From Lottia gigantea (Eukaryota > Mollusca > Gastropoda > Lottiidae), in assembly GCF_000327385.1 (NCBI RefSeq), contig NW_008708400.1, positions 2,490,742 through 2,554,741 on the forward strand: a stretch of DNA of 64,000 nucleotides. Direction: 5' to 3'. The notes beneath the pieces are model-generated. The model had not been told where the DNA came from. It worked only from the letters and a program-made list of their open reading frames with translations, and ran no database searches. Position numbers and translations under genes: made by a program. Of the stretch, positions 38,801 to 49,165 are shown in pieces (position 1 is the first letter of the stretch; each line of letters begins with the position of its first letter).

Positions 38801-40942
38801 TGGTTAAACCAAACTCTTTTTAAACCCATCTTAAAAACATGGCTATATTAGCTTATAGCTTGCTGAAGCACAGGACACAGTCGAGAATCATATTGCTTTC
38901 TGTTTTTTTAAACCTCGGATGCCATGGAATAATATATTTTTATTTACAGACTGTGGATATAAAACCAGCTCATTATGTGGGTGCTGGCCTGGCTTTTATA
39001 TTGGGCACCTGTTACTGTTGGGTTCAATCTTGGTTGTCATGGAAATTACGACGCCCTTTAAATAATACTCTAGTTGCCAACCTACAGATTGTCAACAGTG
39101 TCTTCTTAACGTGCTTCCTAATAATATGTATCCTTTTATAATGTTGCCAGATTTATGCAAATTTAATGTATATTTTAGCAAAGCTGAAAAATACAAAGAA
39201 ACGTAGCATATTATTTTAGTCTTATGAAATTCAACAAACCGTCATTCAGTTCTGTAGTAGACTTAAGCGAAGGGGAGGTTGAGGTCGTAGGAGTCAACCC
39301 CGCAGCCCTCCTGTTACAATCGCTCTAATATATGTACAGGCTTTTTGACATGTCGAGTCCAATAGCTGGCGACCTCTGCTTTGTCTTGCTACGGGCATTT
39401 TGAAGTTTTGTCTGTCATATGGGAATATCAGTCCATCAGCAGGCTTCATGTAAGCATGTGAAATTCTCTTGTATTTGTTCGTGACGATATGTAGTCCTCC
39501 TTGTCAGCAGATATTTTCGTAATAGAAAGTCTATTTATAGGCTTGGCAATATTTTAATGCAGTGTTTGCAAATTATTGCACGTTTATACATTTTTAAAAA
39601 ATGACTAGATGGATAAAGAACGCTATTAAACGGTCTCTATTTACTGTAGAATCCATTTCAATCATGAACGACCTTAACTTTGATAAGTTATTATCTCTAA
39701 AGCTGTATATAAATTAAGTGAAATACACGGCCTTGGTACAAAACACGTAAGTTAATGTTTACGTTTTATGAAGGTTTGTAACTGCTTTGAACGTGCCAAA
39801 GATCATCCCTACAATGGTCAAGATATTACTTCTTCATATTATACCTTGACTGCAATGTCCCTCCCATTCTTCTTTCCCGGAAGTTCGTGAATGCAACAAT
39901 TTGATTGGATTATACGGTGGCGAATACAGTCAATCGGATCCCTTGACAGAAAGACTGCAAAGTATAATTATGCGTGAAATCGATGGCTATGGTTGGCTGT
40001 ATTCGCTGGCATACAATCCAATCAAATCGTTGACCAGGAAACAAGAAAGTGGGCCATCTCAGTCAAGGTATAAGATGAAGAAGAAGTCATATCTTGACCA
40101 TTTTGAAGATGGCCAAACACAGAAAATATAGTAAAGGTGGTGAAACTTCTAAATGACTACTATAGTCCTGTCTATCCTTTTTTTATAAGCTTTGCTAAAT
40201 ATGAGCTTTCACAAATAATTTAAGCGTCGTAATTATTGAGCTTTGAAATGAAAAATGAATAACCCAGGAACCCAGAAGCTTATTTTCTGTTGTACATCAG
40301 TGTTTTGTTTTTGGTTTTTATGAATGGTTGGCTATTTTATTTCAGGACACATTAAGGGTACCATATCTAGTATCTACAGCAACAGAATGGTTAACAGCAG
40401 GCTCCATAGTGACATTTGTGTTGACCTTTATCCCAGACTTCCGGAAGTCGATTCTGCGCGGTCCTGTTGTTGAGTTACCACAAGAAATCATGTCGAAGAT
40501 AAACGTAATGATAATTTTCAATATATTTTCTTAAATGGAATTTTCTTCGCAAAATTCAAGCGACAAATGCATTAATACTTCTTAAAGAAATGTATATGGC
40601 CACCAAGAAAGTTCCCTAAATGCAACTGTGGCAGTCAACAATGTTCCTGTTCATTAAAAAAGTCTATCTGTACGCTATAGGTTTCTATATTTGTCTGAAC
40701 AACAATTTTCCGGGTTTCGGTCTGATAGAAAATTTTTCTCTTTTCAGAGCTCGACATCCATAAGTACCGCTTCCACGAGTCCCAGTTTATCTTCTAATAT
40801 ACTAGCCAGACATACATTAACCAACGAATTCAATCACAAAGATCTCAAAGGTTTGTCAGCCGTCACAGAAAATTTATTACCTGCTGTCACAGATGCCTCA
40901 AACCCCAGAAGTTTTAGTGGACATGACGATGGTGTGGTTTGA
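29868..40942 (+). CDS. DRAM/TMEM150 (Frag1/DRAM/Sfk1) family multi-pass membrane protein
   Basis: Exons: 29868-29924, 34277-34389, 34992-35045, 36643-36710, 37878-38026, 38950-39127, 40346-40504, 40748-40942. The first five junctions agree in phase. Exon 6 ends in phase 1 while exon 7 must start in phase 0, so one small exon (length 3n+2) between 39130 and 40345 is missing from this model. The recognised exons give about 323 residues. Features: a short polar N-terminus, TM1 (PILTAFFIIGSLFIT), the family signature GHVEPDFPYIS, KVPERCIFAQLINIGS, TM3 (IATLIMGFLSALGLSMVANF), TM4 (HYVGAGLAFILGTCYCWVQS), TM5 (FLTCFLII), then LVSTATEW plus TM6 and FIPDFRKS, followed by a Ser/Thr-rich cytoplasmic tail. 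DRAM proteins sit in lysosomal or plasma membrane and influence autophagy and cell survival; which paralogue this is cannot be told. A poly(A) signal lies at 41549. Confidence 0.9.
33231..33549 (+). mobile_element. MITE, family A, in DRAM-like gene intron 1
   Basis: Ends CATTAAAGGACACGGTTCGC and TAAATCTGTCCCATTAAAG. The interior shares TTGAGTATATGTAAATAATC, TCAAGAAAAGATGAGTCGTC and CTCAAATTTCGACGGTGAG with the copies at 2495 and 63226. Non-coding. Just downstream, at 33609-33655, a 23-bp unit (AAAGTGGRCCGTAATAAGCC) is repeated twice. Confidence 0.75.
36168..36502 (+). mobile_element. MITE, family C (TTAAAGATGG ends), DRAM-like gene intron 4
   Basis: 335 bp from TTAAAGATGGGTTCCC to GGAAAACCATCTTTAA, with inverted ends. 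It contains AATGAAAATGCTAATACT, TTGGAAAAATACCAGTTTG and CACATGTCCATAATGAATTC. It is the inverse of the copy at 38071-38457 in the next intron. A third, truncated copy lies at 56064-56335. Confidence 0.85.
38071..38457 (-). mobile_element. MITE, family C, inverted copy in DRAM-like gene intron 5
   Basis: From TTAAAGATGGGTTTCC to GGGAACCCATCTCTAATTAA. Its reverse complement matches 36168-36502 closely over long stretches. With that copy it forms an inverted pair around exon 5 (37878-38026) of the DRAM-like gene. Confidence 0.85.
39815..40100. mobile_element. Fold-back MITE, family D (286-bp palindrome)
   Basis: Begins TGGTCAAGATATTACTTC and ends GAAGTCATATCTTGACCA. The inverted arms continue through ATTATACCTTGACTG and CAGTCAAGGTATAAG, and again through GATTTGATTGGATTATACGG and ATACAATCCAATCAAATCGT, so nearly the whole element is palindromic. 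The 76-residue frame inside it is not a gene. A second copy lies at 43943-44218. Confidence 0.85.
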
Positions 40943-42829
40943 AAGGACAAGTCATGTACCTTTTAAAACCCAAAGATACCAAATGGGCTTTCAGCAACGA
41001 CAACGAGATGTAATGTTCGGCTGTAAATATATGATTCTAGTTACCAAGCTCGACACTATTCGATTTGATTCGAATCTGAATTGGCTGAGTGTTGTTGACA
41101 CTTGAAAATTTCATCTCGTGAAGTAAAGGAGAATGGTGGATATAAAATGTTAATCATTTTTTTATGTATATCGGGCCCGACTAGCTACAGAACAAGTAAA
41201 CTCTTTCATTTCGTACATTGACCATAACAAAACGACGGATTCCTTCATTGCTTAGACGTGCGGTCTGTCGATCGCTAGAATTATATAGCTTTGCTTGTGA
41301 TAACGTTCATGAGAGCGAATCTGGTCCAAGTGCTACTTAGTCGTTAGTTAACTTTTTGTGAATCTCACCAATTGTATCTACTGTAGCGTAGTTAAAGGGA
41401 GATAATAATCAATCTAAAGTCTGAAATGTAATCACTGTAGTTTTTATTTCTTTTTTATCGTCTTTTCACAGTTATAATATATATATTGATTATAGAGAAT
41501 ATTATTATTTTCGTGGATATTTGAAACTTTTCAACTTATATAGTTGAAAATAAAATCATTCTTTAAAAACAGAATCTCTTAAGAATTCGCCAAAACCTTT
41601 AATGTCCATTGTTATTTTTGTTAAAGTGATCACCATCAAAACCATCAAAACACCTTGCTTTGTATGAAGGCAAGGTGAAGAATATCTAAATCCGCAAATT
41701 TCAGTTGAAATTCATGTCGAATAACTATATAATTGTTTCTTATTGATCAGATACCTATTTTGACAGTTATCGACTGGAGTAGGGTCAGAAAACATGGCTC
41801 TGTTTTATGGGGATTTGCGGCATCTCCGAGAATGGGGAATCCGCTGACTTTATTCGCATTTTCTATTGATCTGATGATTTCCCATCGTACCTGACGGAAA
41901 CGTACAACCGTCTCTTAGCCATTTCAAGCATTATTTTATATCTTTTATTATTGTTTTGTAATATGAATTAGTTATTTATGTTGAATAAATTGTTATTTTT
42001 GTTACCAGGCTTAATTTCATCCATTTTCTAAAAGGAATCGTTTAAATACTACAAGGGAAATCCATCTTAAGTCAATAAATGCTGTAGAGTAAAAATCCTG
42101 AGTATTACAGGGACTTGGTATATTGCCCCCTGTATTCCATTCTAAACAATGATGTTGACTTTGTATGTTTCCATAATCATTTTGACGTTCTCTCTTACGT
42201 AACATTTTCAATTTTCATGGAGACCATAAAATGAAATGGGTCTACAACGTTAAGTTCTCAAGTAGTGGGTCCCATGTTAAAGGAGAAGGACTGTATTACA
42301 CCATTCCAGCTATTTAATAGATTATATTGCAAAATATTGATAAATAACATTATTGTGTTGTTGTGAGTATAGTTTATTTTACTACCATAAAACAATTCGC
42401 CAAGTTCTTAAATCTTTGATGTTAATCTGAAACAAAACAGATCAGTCAGTATGATAATATGAGGTGGTGTTATTCACAACTTTCCTTATGTCTTGTGCTT
42501 GAATGAATTTCTCTTTACAGCCACAAAAGTGGAGAGCACTGGGCTCTTTTTCAGTCATCTGACCTTATCAGGTATTTCCAACATTCATCTCTTATAATGT
42601 TTAACTAGATTATGAGCTATCTAAAATTGTTCTAGATTTCTACTGCTTTGTATTTTCAAATGCTTTAAAGGCCAAGAAAACATTGTGCTAGCTAGATAGA
42701 TAGATAGAAATAGTTCTCCAGTACTTTGTACAAATGCAGGTGTAGTAAATATCAACAGCATCATGTAGCGGGGTTAATTTTCATCATGGAACGACGTTTA
42801 CAATTTCAAATTACGGAATACTAACCTTA
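40943..42829 (+). other. 3' UTR of DRAM-like gene and intergenic sequence
   Basis: AATAAA at 41549-41554 is the best poly(A) candidate; another AATAAA-containing stretch occurs near 41983. An isolated plus-strand exon-like block at 42521-42571 (acceptor CTCTTTACAG, donor TCAG/GTATTT, 51 nt, open in two frames) has no assigned gene. Confidence 0.45.
41549..41554 (+). terminator. Candidate poly(A) signal AATAAA of DRAM-like gene
   Basis: A consensus hexamer 607 bp after the stop codon at 40942. Confidence 0.45.
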
Positions 42830-45800
42830 TTAACCGGTGAATCTGAACATTGGTCCTGAAAAATTAGGAACAAATAAAGTGTATTTCAACCCACATGAGG
42901 TTATCTTTGAACTGGCACACAACTTACACTGTTCACAGTCTATAATCTTATTCCATTCGTTTAGCTCTTTTAGACAAATAAGTAGATAGAATTCAATTTT
43001 CCATTATAAAATGTTACAACTATATGTACTTTGACATTCAAAATATTCATATTTTAAAGGGATTGTAAAGGGGTTTTCTAAAAATGTTATGTGTATTGGG
43101 GACACAGATTGCACCATTCCAATTTTCAATCAGACATCTGTGGTTCCTGCAAACCTTTACAATCCCTTTAACAATGTGACAACTTATATAACAGATTTTA
43201 ACAGATTATAGTCTTCTATTTAGTAATATTACTGTGAAATTAAATATCTGCACCATTTGTATATTTGGTCTTAACAAATGAAAAGTTTACTTACGATGGT
43301 AATTTAGAACTGCAAGAGAATTAGAAATGATTATTTAGATGCGATTAAGTCACTTTACGAGTAGTGTGATACTTCATACATCATGTCCATTAGACAACGA
43401 AAACGAAAGTTTATAGATTGTTCATCAAACACTGACCACTTAAATTATTATCATTAAGATATTTATAAGAAAGGCTTGTTGACCACTCCAATGCTGTAGT
43501 GAGAAAAGCTGGCTCTCGGTATTATGGGATATCTCTTTCTTTGCTAGCTGTCTTCTATTAAACAGGTACGAATAGACGGTGTCTGGTGACGGTGATTATC
43601 GGTACAGTAGAAAATAGAAAATATTCTCTATTCGAGAATTTACGCAAAACGATTTTAATAGAATTAATTTTTCTTATATAGAACGAGTTAAGTTACACCA
43701 TGAAAGCCACCGAAAAGAAATCAAATTAGCCTATATTCATTTTATAATCTAAATATACTTGCCTCTTTGTGGTCGTCTGTATTGGGGATAATGATTATCA
43801 TTGTCATAATTATCTGGAGAGTCGACTAATAATAAAATAAGATTTCTATTGGTCAGTTTCGTTATGTATTTAATTTCACAGTACATTGCATTTGTCATAA
43901 GGCTCTGGTTCCCAGTCTGAGCATCTCCATAATGTCAAGCCATGACGAATATTACGTCTTATACCTTGACTGCAATAATCACCTTTCTTGTATCACAGAC
44001 TGTAAATCAGCGATTTGATTGGATTGTACGATTAATTGAACAGTCAATCAGAGCTCTCGACAGAAAGTCTGTCAACAATAAGTCATAATGTTTGAGTCTT
44101 TCTGTTGAAGGCTCTGATTGGTTGAATCTGCTGGAGTACAATCCAATCAAATCATTTCATTCCGTGATACAAGAAAGGTGGTTAACTGCAGTTAAGGTAT
44201 AGGACGAAGTTCGTAGTATCTTTACATTGTGAAGAGGAGACGTATTACTTTACGTCATAAGGTTCTAGTTTCGAACCTGATTCTAGGTGTCAACAATTCT
44301 GGTTGAACATTTGTAACGATTGTGGTGTTAAATATACAATGTAATAATCAGCTAAATGGATCACCAACTTATACATTCTTGGGGAACAAGAGGATAGTGA
44401 ACTTTTTCATACTTTCATTATGTTAAAGACCTATTTTTATAGACTAATAGTTCATATAGCTGCCATACATAATTTGTAAAACTTTTGCGATTGGATAGGT
44501 ACTATTTGTGATAACTTCCTATGCTATCAGCTAGAATATGTAATGAGGGGGCGATGTCGATGAAACTGAAATGTATGTTCTTTGATTCTACATTAACAAA
44601 AAAGAATAAACAACTTACAATCATTGTCGTGAAAGCTATTGTATCTCACACCTACAAAAACCAAATAAAAAGAAAATGCAATGACATACATTAGTTCTAT
44701 CTTTCTAGTTCTACTTTAGAAGTGAAGTGAAGTGAAGTGAAGTGCTTTTGCTTAGCTATTACAGTGTATATCTAAAACATAACAATCTATAAAGCCGACT
44801 AAATATTCTTACGTCCAACCGCAACTTTCTTAATAACTATCGGAATGAAAATCCAGAGTCAATGTACAATTAAATTCTATCACCTATATAATAAAATAAT
44901 AAATGGTGAACCCTAGCGGGGTAGGGGAGGGGAATGTTAGGTTTGTCAGGCTTTTGAATCCCGATTTTCAAATTTCTTCTTCGAATTTTTTATGGTTGGT
45001 ATTGTGAGCCCCTTGACAATTGTGTTAACCCCTGAACGACCCTTCAGAGTTATGAACGAAGAAAAAAATCCTTCTCCCCTCCCTTTAAATATTAATTGCA
45101 AAGCATACCTCGTCTGAAGTGATTATCGTTATCTAGAAAAGTAATACAAACATATATTATGAAATAATTAAAAATATTCTTGGCAGGTAATTTTACTCGT
45201 GAAAGATTTATCTTTAGATAATAATCGAACGGTCATCTCTAAATACCGTTCAAATGTGCCTGTGGAAATCGGGTGTAGCATGTTTAAGGGATTGTAAAGA
45301 GGTTTTTTATTTTTTTTATATGTATTGGGGTTACTGGTAGCATCAATTCGCACAAATGACGTCATTAATCGCGAAATGTGCTTTATCACAAAAGGCCCTT
45401 TGTGATTAGTGACGTCATCATACACTTGGTTTTAATGGAATTACACTACAGAAACCACTGACATTTGACTGAAAATTGGAATGGTGCAATTTGATGCTAT
45501 CAATGTCTCTGATACACATAACAAATTCAGAAGACCTCCTTACAATCCCTTTAATGTGGTAACCGTATAAACAGCTTATGCTTGGTTTGGAGCGACAACA
45601 ATATACAACAAGTTGAGACAAGATACAACAAGATACAGCAATATAAGACAAGACACAAGATAAATTTAGATATAATGATAGTCATTGTAATTTAGCATGT
45701 CAAAATTCAAAATACAGGAGCTTATACATAAAAAAAGCCCATCCTTTGAAATTCAATAGACCAATATACTTACCATAACCATTGTCACTAATATCATTCC

Positions 45801-47337
45801 CTGAAAAACAAGATATTAATTCATTCATTTAAGGGGGCATAATGTTGATAAATATTTACTTGAACAGACCAGATAAAGTAAGTTTTCTGTATCTTGGAAT
45901 TGATGCCATTTCTTTCGCAAAGGCGAAAAAGACAAAGATAATGTAGCTGACGTAGGATTGCGTTGAGTTTTAGCAAAATCAGATGCATAAAAGTTATAAA
46001 TCTCATCTCGGATATCAAGTTTTGTTTGCCCCTCTGAATCGTCCCCTTGTAACTTATAGCTATGTTCAATAATAGACAAGCACGATGTCTAGATTTGTAA
46101 TTTGAATATAGATACGGGTGATTAATAAATACACCTATTTAAATGCAGTTGAATTGAGAAATACGACATAATAGATAGAATAACCATTTTCAAATGTCAA
46201 TTGATACATTTGAAAAAGTCATTTACTCCGAAATGATTTAGGAATATGGAGAAGAGTCATGTAGGAATTTAAATTAGACCAAACTTGCGTTCCGCTTTTA
46301 TTTATTAGCTTTTATTCTTAGTGCCTCGTTCGCGACACAAAATCCCAGCGTTTGAGGGTGCAGAAATTTTGATTGCCTTGCGGTGTCATCAAACAGACGA
46401 ATGTTTAGGAGGGTTGTCCTAAGACCCTGACTGAGGTGGCTAAATGAAAAATAAGTTAACAAAAAACGGAACGCAAGTTTAGTCTAAGCTTCAATTAGCT
46501 GAGCAAGAAAATATTAAAATAAATTAAAAGACTGGAGTTTTACGTCCTACTTTTCTGCACCTTGCGGGCTTACGGAGACCAGCAAGAGATCGCAATGAGG
46601 GACATTTTACCTGGACAGCGACATTAGCCTGCTCTTCCAATTATCGAGGGATCTTAAACGTGCACAGCCTGTCCCATTCAAACGACTTGACGCTTCTTTA
46701 CATGCCAGTGTCTCTCACTGACAGTGGGGAAACGAGTAGCAAAATCTCAAGGTATGATCTCGAAATAATCCGGGACTAAACCCTGGACCTTACTTACTGA
46801 GCTACCTTGTCTCTCAAGAAAATATCAAAGTCACATTCATAGCAATATTAATATAGAGGAAAAATAAAACGTCTGATTAAAAAAATACTCACATCTGTTA
46901 TAGTAAGGTTTTTGTCCTAAAACAAACAATAAATCATATATATATATATATATACATATATTAGATAACTAGATAATAGTTTGTACTTTTACATACGAAG
47001 AGGATATATATTATTTATTGACCTGGTGATATATTAGATTTGTGACCTATTTATAAGCCTGTATAAGTTGAAAATCTCTGGTTTAGATCATGAAGGTTGA
47101 TCCTTGGTGTCTCAGCGTGTGGCAGGCAATTTAACACTCAAAACTTGGTTCAAATAACAACCTTTTCTTAAACTGACTAAAATTTAAATGATCAAACCAA
47201 AATAAACTTTATTCGAGTCGAGATATTTTTCTGGTCTGTGAAAAGAAAAAAAATCAGCATAGATATAATTAAAAATTCTTACTGTAAAAAGCTGCCGTCA
47301 CAGTCACCAAAACCAACAAACAGATTAATACTTTCAT
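42830..47337 (-). CDS. Probable small secreted peptide gene, micro-exons, 64 residues
   Basis: Predicted CDS on the minus strand: complement(join(42830..42855, 43763..43825, 45774..45800, 46894..46917, 47283..47337)), 195 nt. The start lies in an exon preceded by a possible 5' acceptor (CTATTTCAG before 47361). The product begins MKVLICLLVLVTVTAA, a clear signal peptide, followed by a short mature chain rich in Y, N, D and R (FYRQKPYYNRW, DNYDNDNHYPQYRRPQRG) ending GPMFRFTG and two tandem stops. All four introns are phase 1, usual for secreted proteins. The third internal exon uses a GC donor (AGAG/GCAAGT). If that intron is not spliced, the protein ends RRPQRGKYI instead. No cysteines remain after the signal. 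It could be a secreted matrix, mucus or signalling peptide; no family is recognised, and the tiny exons make chance assembly a real concern. Confidence 0.5.
43054..43171. mobile_element. Short MITE, family B (TTAAAGGGATTG ends), 118 bp
   Basis: TTAAAGGGATTGTAAAGGGG at the left is mirrored by CAAACCTTTACAATCCCTTTAA at the right. The interior includes TGTGTATTGGGGACACAGATTGC. It lies in the intron between exons 4 and 5 of the small secreted peptide gene. Confidence 0.85.
43943..44218. mobile_element. Fold-back MITE, family D, second copy
   Basis: Arms ATTACGTCTTATACCTTGAC and TTAAGGTATAGGACGAAG are inverted, as are ACCTTTCTTGTATCAC and GTGATACAAGAAAGGT, and GATTTGATTGGATTGTAC and GTACAATCCAATCAAATC. 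It shares its order and interior with 39815-40100. Confidence 0.85.
44719..44744 (+). repeat. (GAAGT)5 microsatellite
   Basis: Five GAAGT units in a row. Confidence 0.9.
45284..45554. mobile_element. MITE, family B, 271 bp
   Basis: TTAAGGGATTGTAAAGAGG at the left and CCTCCTTACAATCCCTTTAA at the right are inverted. Near the centre, TGACGTCATTAATCGCG and GTGACGTCATCA form an inner hairpin around AAAAGGCCCTTT. Frames of 77-85 residues across it are not genes. Confidence 0.85.
46531..46822 (-). mobile_element. tRNA-derived SINE, family E, full-length-like copy
   Basis: On the minus strand the element starts near 46822 with a tRNA-like head: A box GGTAGCTCAGTAAG and B box GGGTTTAGTCCC. The body contains the family core whose plus-strand form is ATCTTAAACGTGCACAGCC plus TCCCATTCAAACGACTTGAC, shared with 50262-50575 and 48425-48570. 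Confidence 0.78.
46936..46962. repeat. (TA)n microsatellite
   Basis: An alternating TA run of about 25 bp with one C interruption. Confidence 0.85.
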
Positions 47338-48424
47338 TCTGAATTTTTAACAGACAAAGAGCTGAAATAGTATAAACCAAGAGAAAATTGATGTCGGTTG
47401 ACACAATATTGTCATTCCTTACAAATTGCACTTATTGCGTCTAAATAGCCGATAATTCCAAAAAGTTCCTGCAAAACCTCGCCCATCATTCATAACTACA
47501 CAATAACCTCTAAGGATTCAGAATAGAAATTTATATATTTTCCACATCGACGCTAATTGGGGGGAAATATTTTAATACTTATAAAAATAATCAGCAAAAG
47601 GCTATTCAGAAACAACAGTCCATGGTGATAATTACATGTATCAATTAAAAAAAAAATAACAAGGTTCCTTACCTATGATAAACAGGTGTTAAAGTACGAT
47701 GAACATGTCTATTTTTTATCATTTATACTATAATCATGATGAATAATGATGAATTAGTGAATAATTATCCAATATTCAAAAACAAAGAAATCATTGATAT
47801 CTATAAAACTCAATTACTTTTGACGTCATAATCAAAATATTTGAAATTAATGATCAAGGAAATCTTTAAGTGCGGTAACTTTAGACTGTAATACTAATAC
47901 CAATGTTTAAAAAGAGCAAACTTTTAGATTCACTGCCGTATTTCGATCAATCTATGTTATTTTCATTATAAAGGAACAATTTGGCATTGATAGCTTTAGT
48001 TACTGTATATAGAACGGACAACATTCCTCTTTAAGCCATGTTTGACGTTTGGTGGTTTTCAGATTGTTTGGTCGGAGATAATCTGTGTAGTAAATGTCAG
48101 CATTTACAGGTGACCTCGGGCATTATGTACAGTTTAACCAATATAAATTTTGAGTTTAAACATGTAAGTAAGAGTAATGTGGCGGATCCGTTCCACCCAA
48201 CCCTTTTTTTGAGAAAACTACGCTCACTAGATGATAGATGTGTACTGGGTTTACGTGACTATAACTTTATTATGACAGTTTTTAATTGATAGAACTTCCT
48301 TAAAAGAGATTTCATAGTAGTAAATTTTCTGATTGATTGATTGACTTATCGATTGATGACTTATCGGAAATAAAAAAATTTAATGCGATGAATTATCCTT
48401 TTAACAAATGACTTCATTTAGGTG

Positions 48425-48570
48425 TGACAATTTGGTGTGATACCCTTTTTCAACCAAGTTTCCGTTTGTTAGTGATGCAGGTCGGAGGAACAAACTTGGA
48501 AAAAGCGTCTAGTCGTTCGGATGGAACAATAACCCACGGCCCCATGCCATGTGCACTTTAAAGATCCAGT
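48425..48570 (+). mobile_element. tRNA-derived SINE, family E, 5'-truncated copy
   Basis: Plus-strand copy with AAAAGCGTCTAGTCGTTCGG and CCATGTGCACTTTAAAGAT, the inverse of the core at 50262-50575. The tRNA head is missing. Confidence 0.7.
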
Positions 48571-49138
48571 CGGAAATCCCAAAAAAAAAAACGATTTAAT
48601 GCCCCCGATTGTACACTGTATGGTAATGTGCAGAACAAAACAGGACGTAGATCTCCATTCATTTCATTTTATTTTTATTCAACATACACGATTTCCCGGG
48701 TTCGTTCATTTTCATTTATGACCAATATTGCACAAAAATATTGTCTAACTTAAATTCAACCTTCAATAAGTGATGCATTTGTTGGATTACCTGGGCCCTT
48801 TTTCAGTAAAAAGCTTATCTAACTCGATACTGAAATTCCAAGAAACACATCTGAATGGTGTTTTGGACGCATAGCTTTAAGTTATGTTTAATATTTCTAT
48901 TTCTTTATCGCTCTACAATTGTTTTGAACACTATTTTAACAGTGAAAATATTTTATTATTGTAATTGACCAAATATATTATTTTAACCTAAAATTTTGAA
49001 CATGAAAATCACCGCTTATCAATCTTACCCGATATAGATCAAAAACTAATAGCGTTCACAAGAAAATCTGAACCAACGACGATATAATATATTATGACAT
49101 TATAATATTATTAAAAACACAACTAAATTCATCATGCT

Positions 49139-49144
49139 TTTATT
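49139..49144 (-). terminator. Candidate poly(A) signal of the hyaluronidase-family/WSC/lectin gene
   Basis: Minus-strand AATAAA only 22 nt beyond the stop codon at 49166. If used, the 3' UTR would be very short. Confidence 0.4.
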
Positions 49145-49165
49145 TTGACGTTTCAATTTTAATGT

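Noticed and set aside
39254-39276. Possible missing 17-nt DRAM exon (TAGTAG acceptor, GAG/GTTGAG donor)
   Set aside because: The length fits the phase, but both splice sites are weak and the peptide has no support from the family.
39901-40131. 76-residue plus-strand frame in the DRAM-like gene intron
   Set aside because: It lies inside the palindromic family D MITE.
45168-45651. Minus-strand frames of 77-85 residues
   Set aside because: They coincide with the family B MITE at 45284-45554.
48038-48289. 83-residue plus-strand frame
   Set aside because: No acceptor or donor pattern, no family, and it lies between SINE copies.
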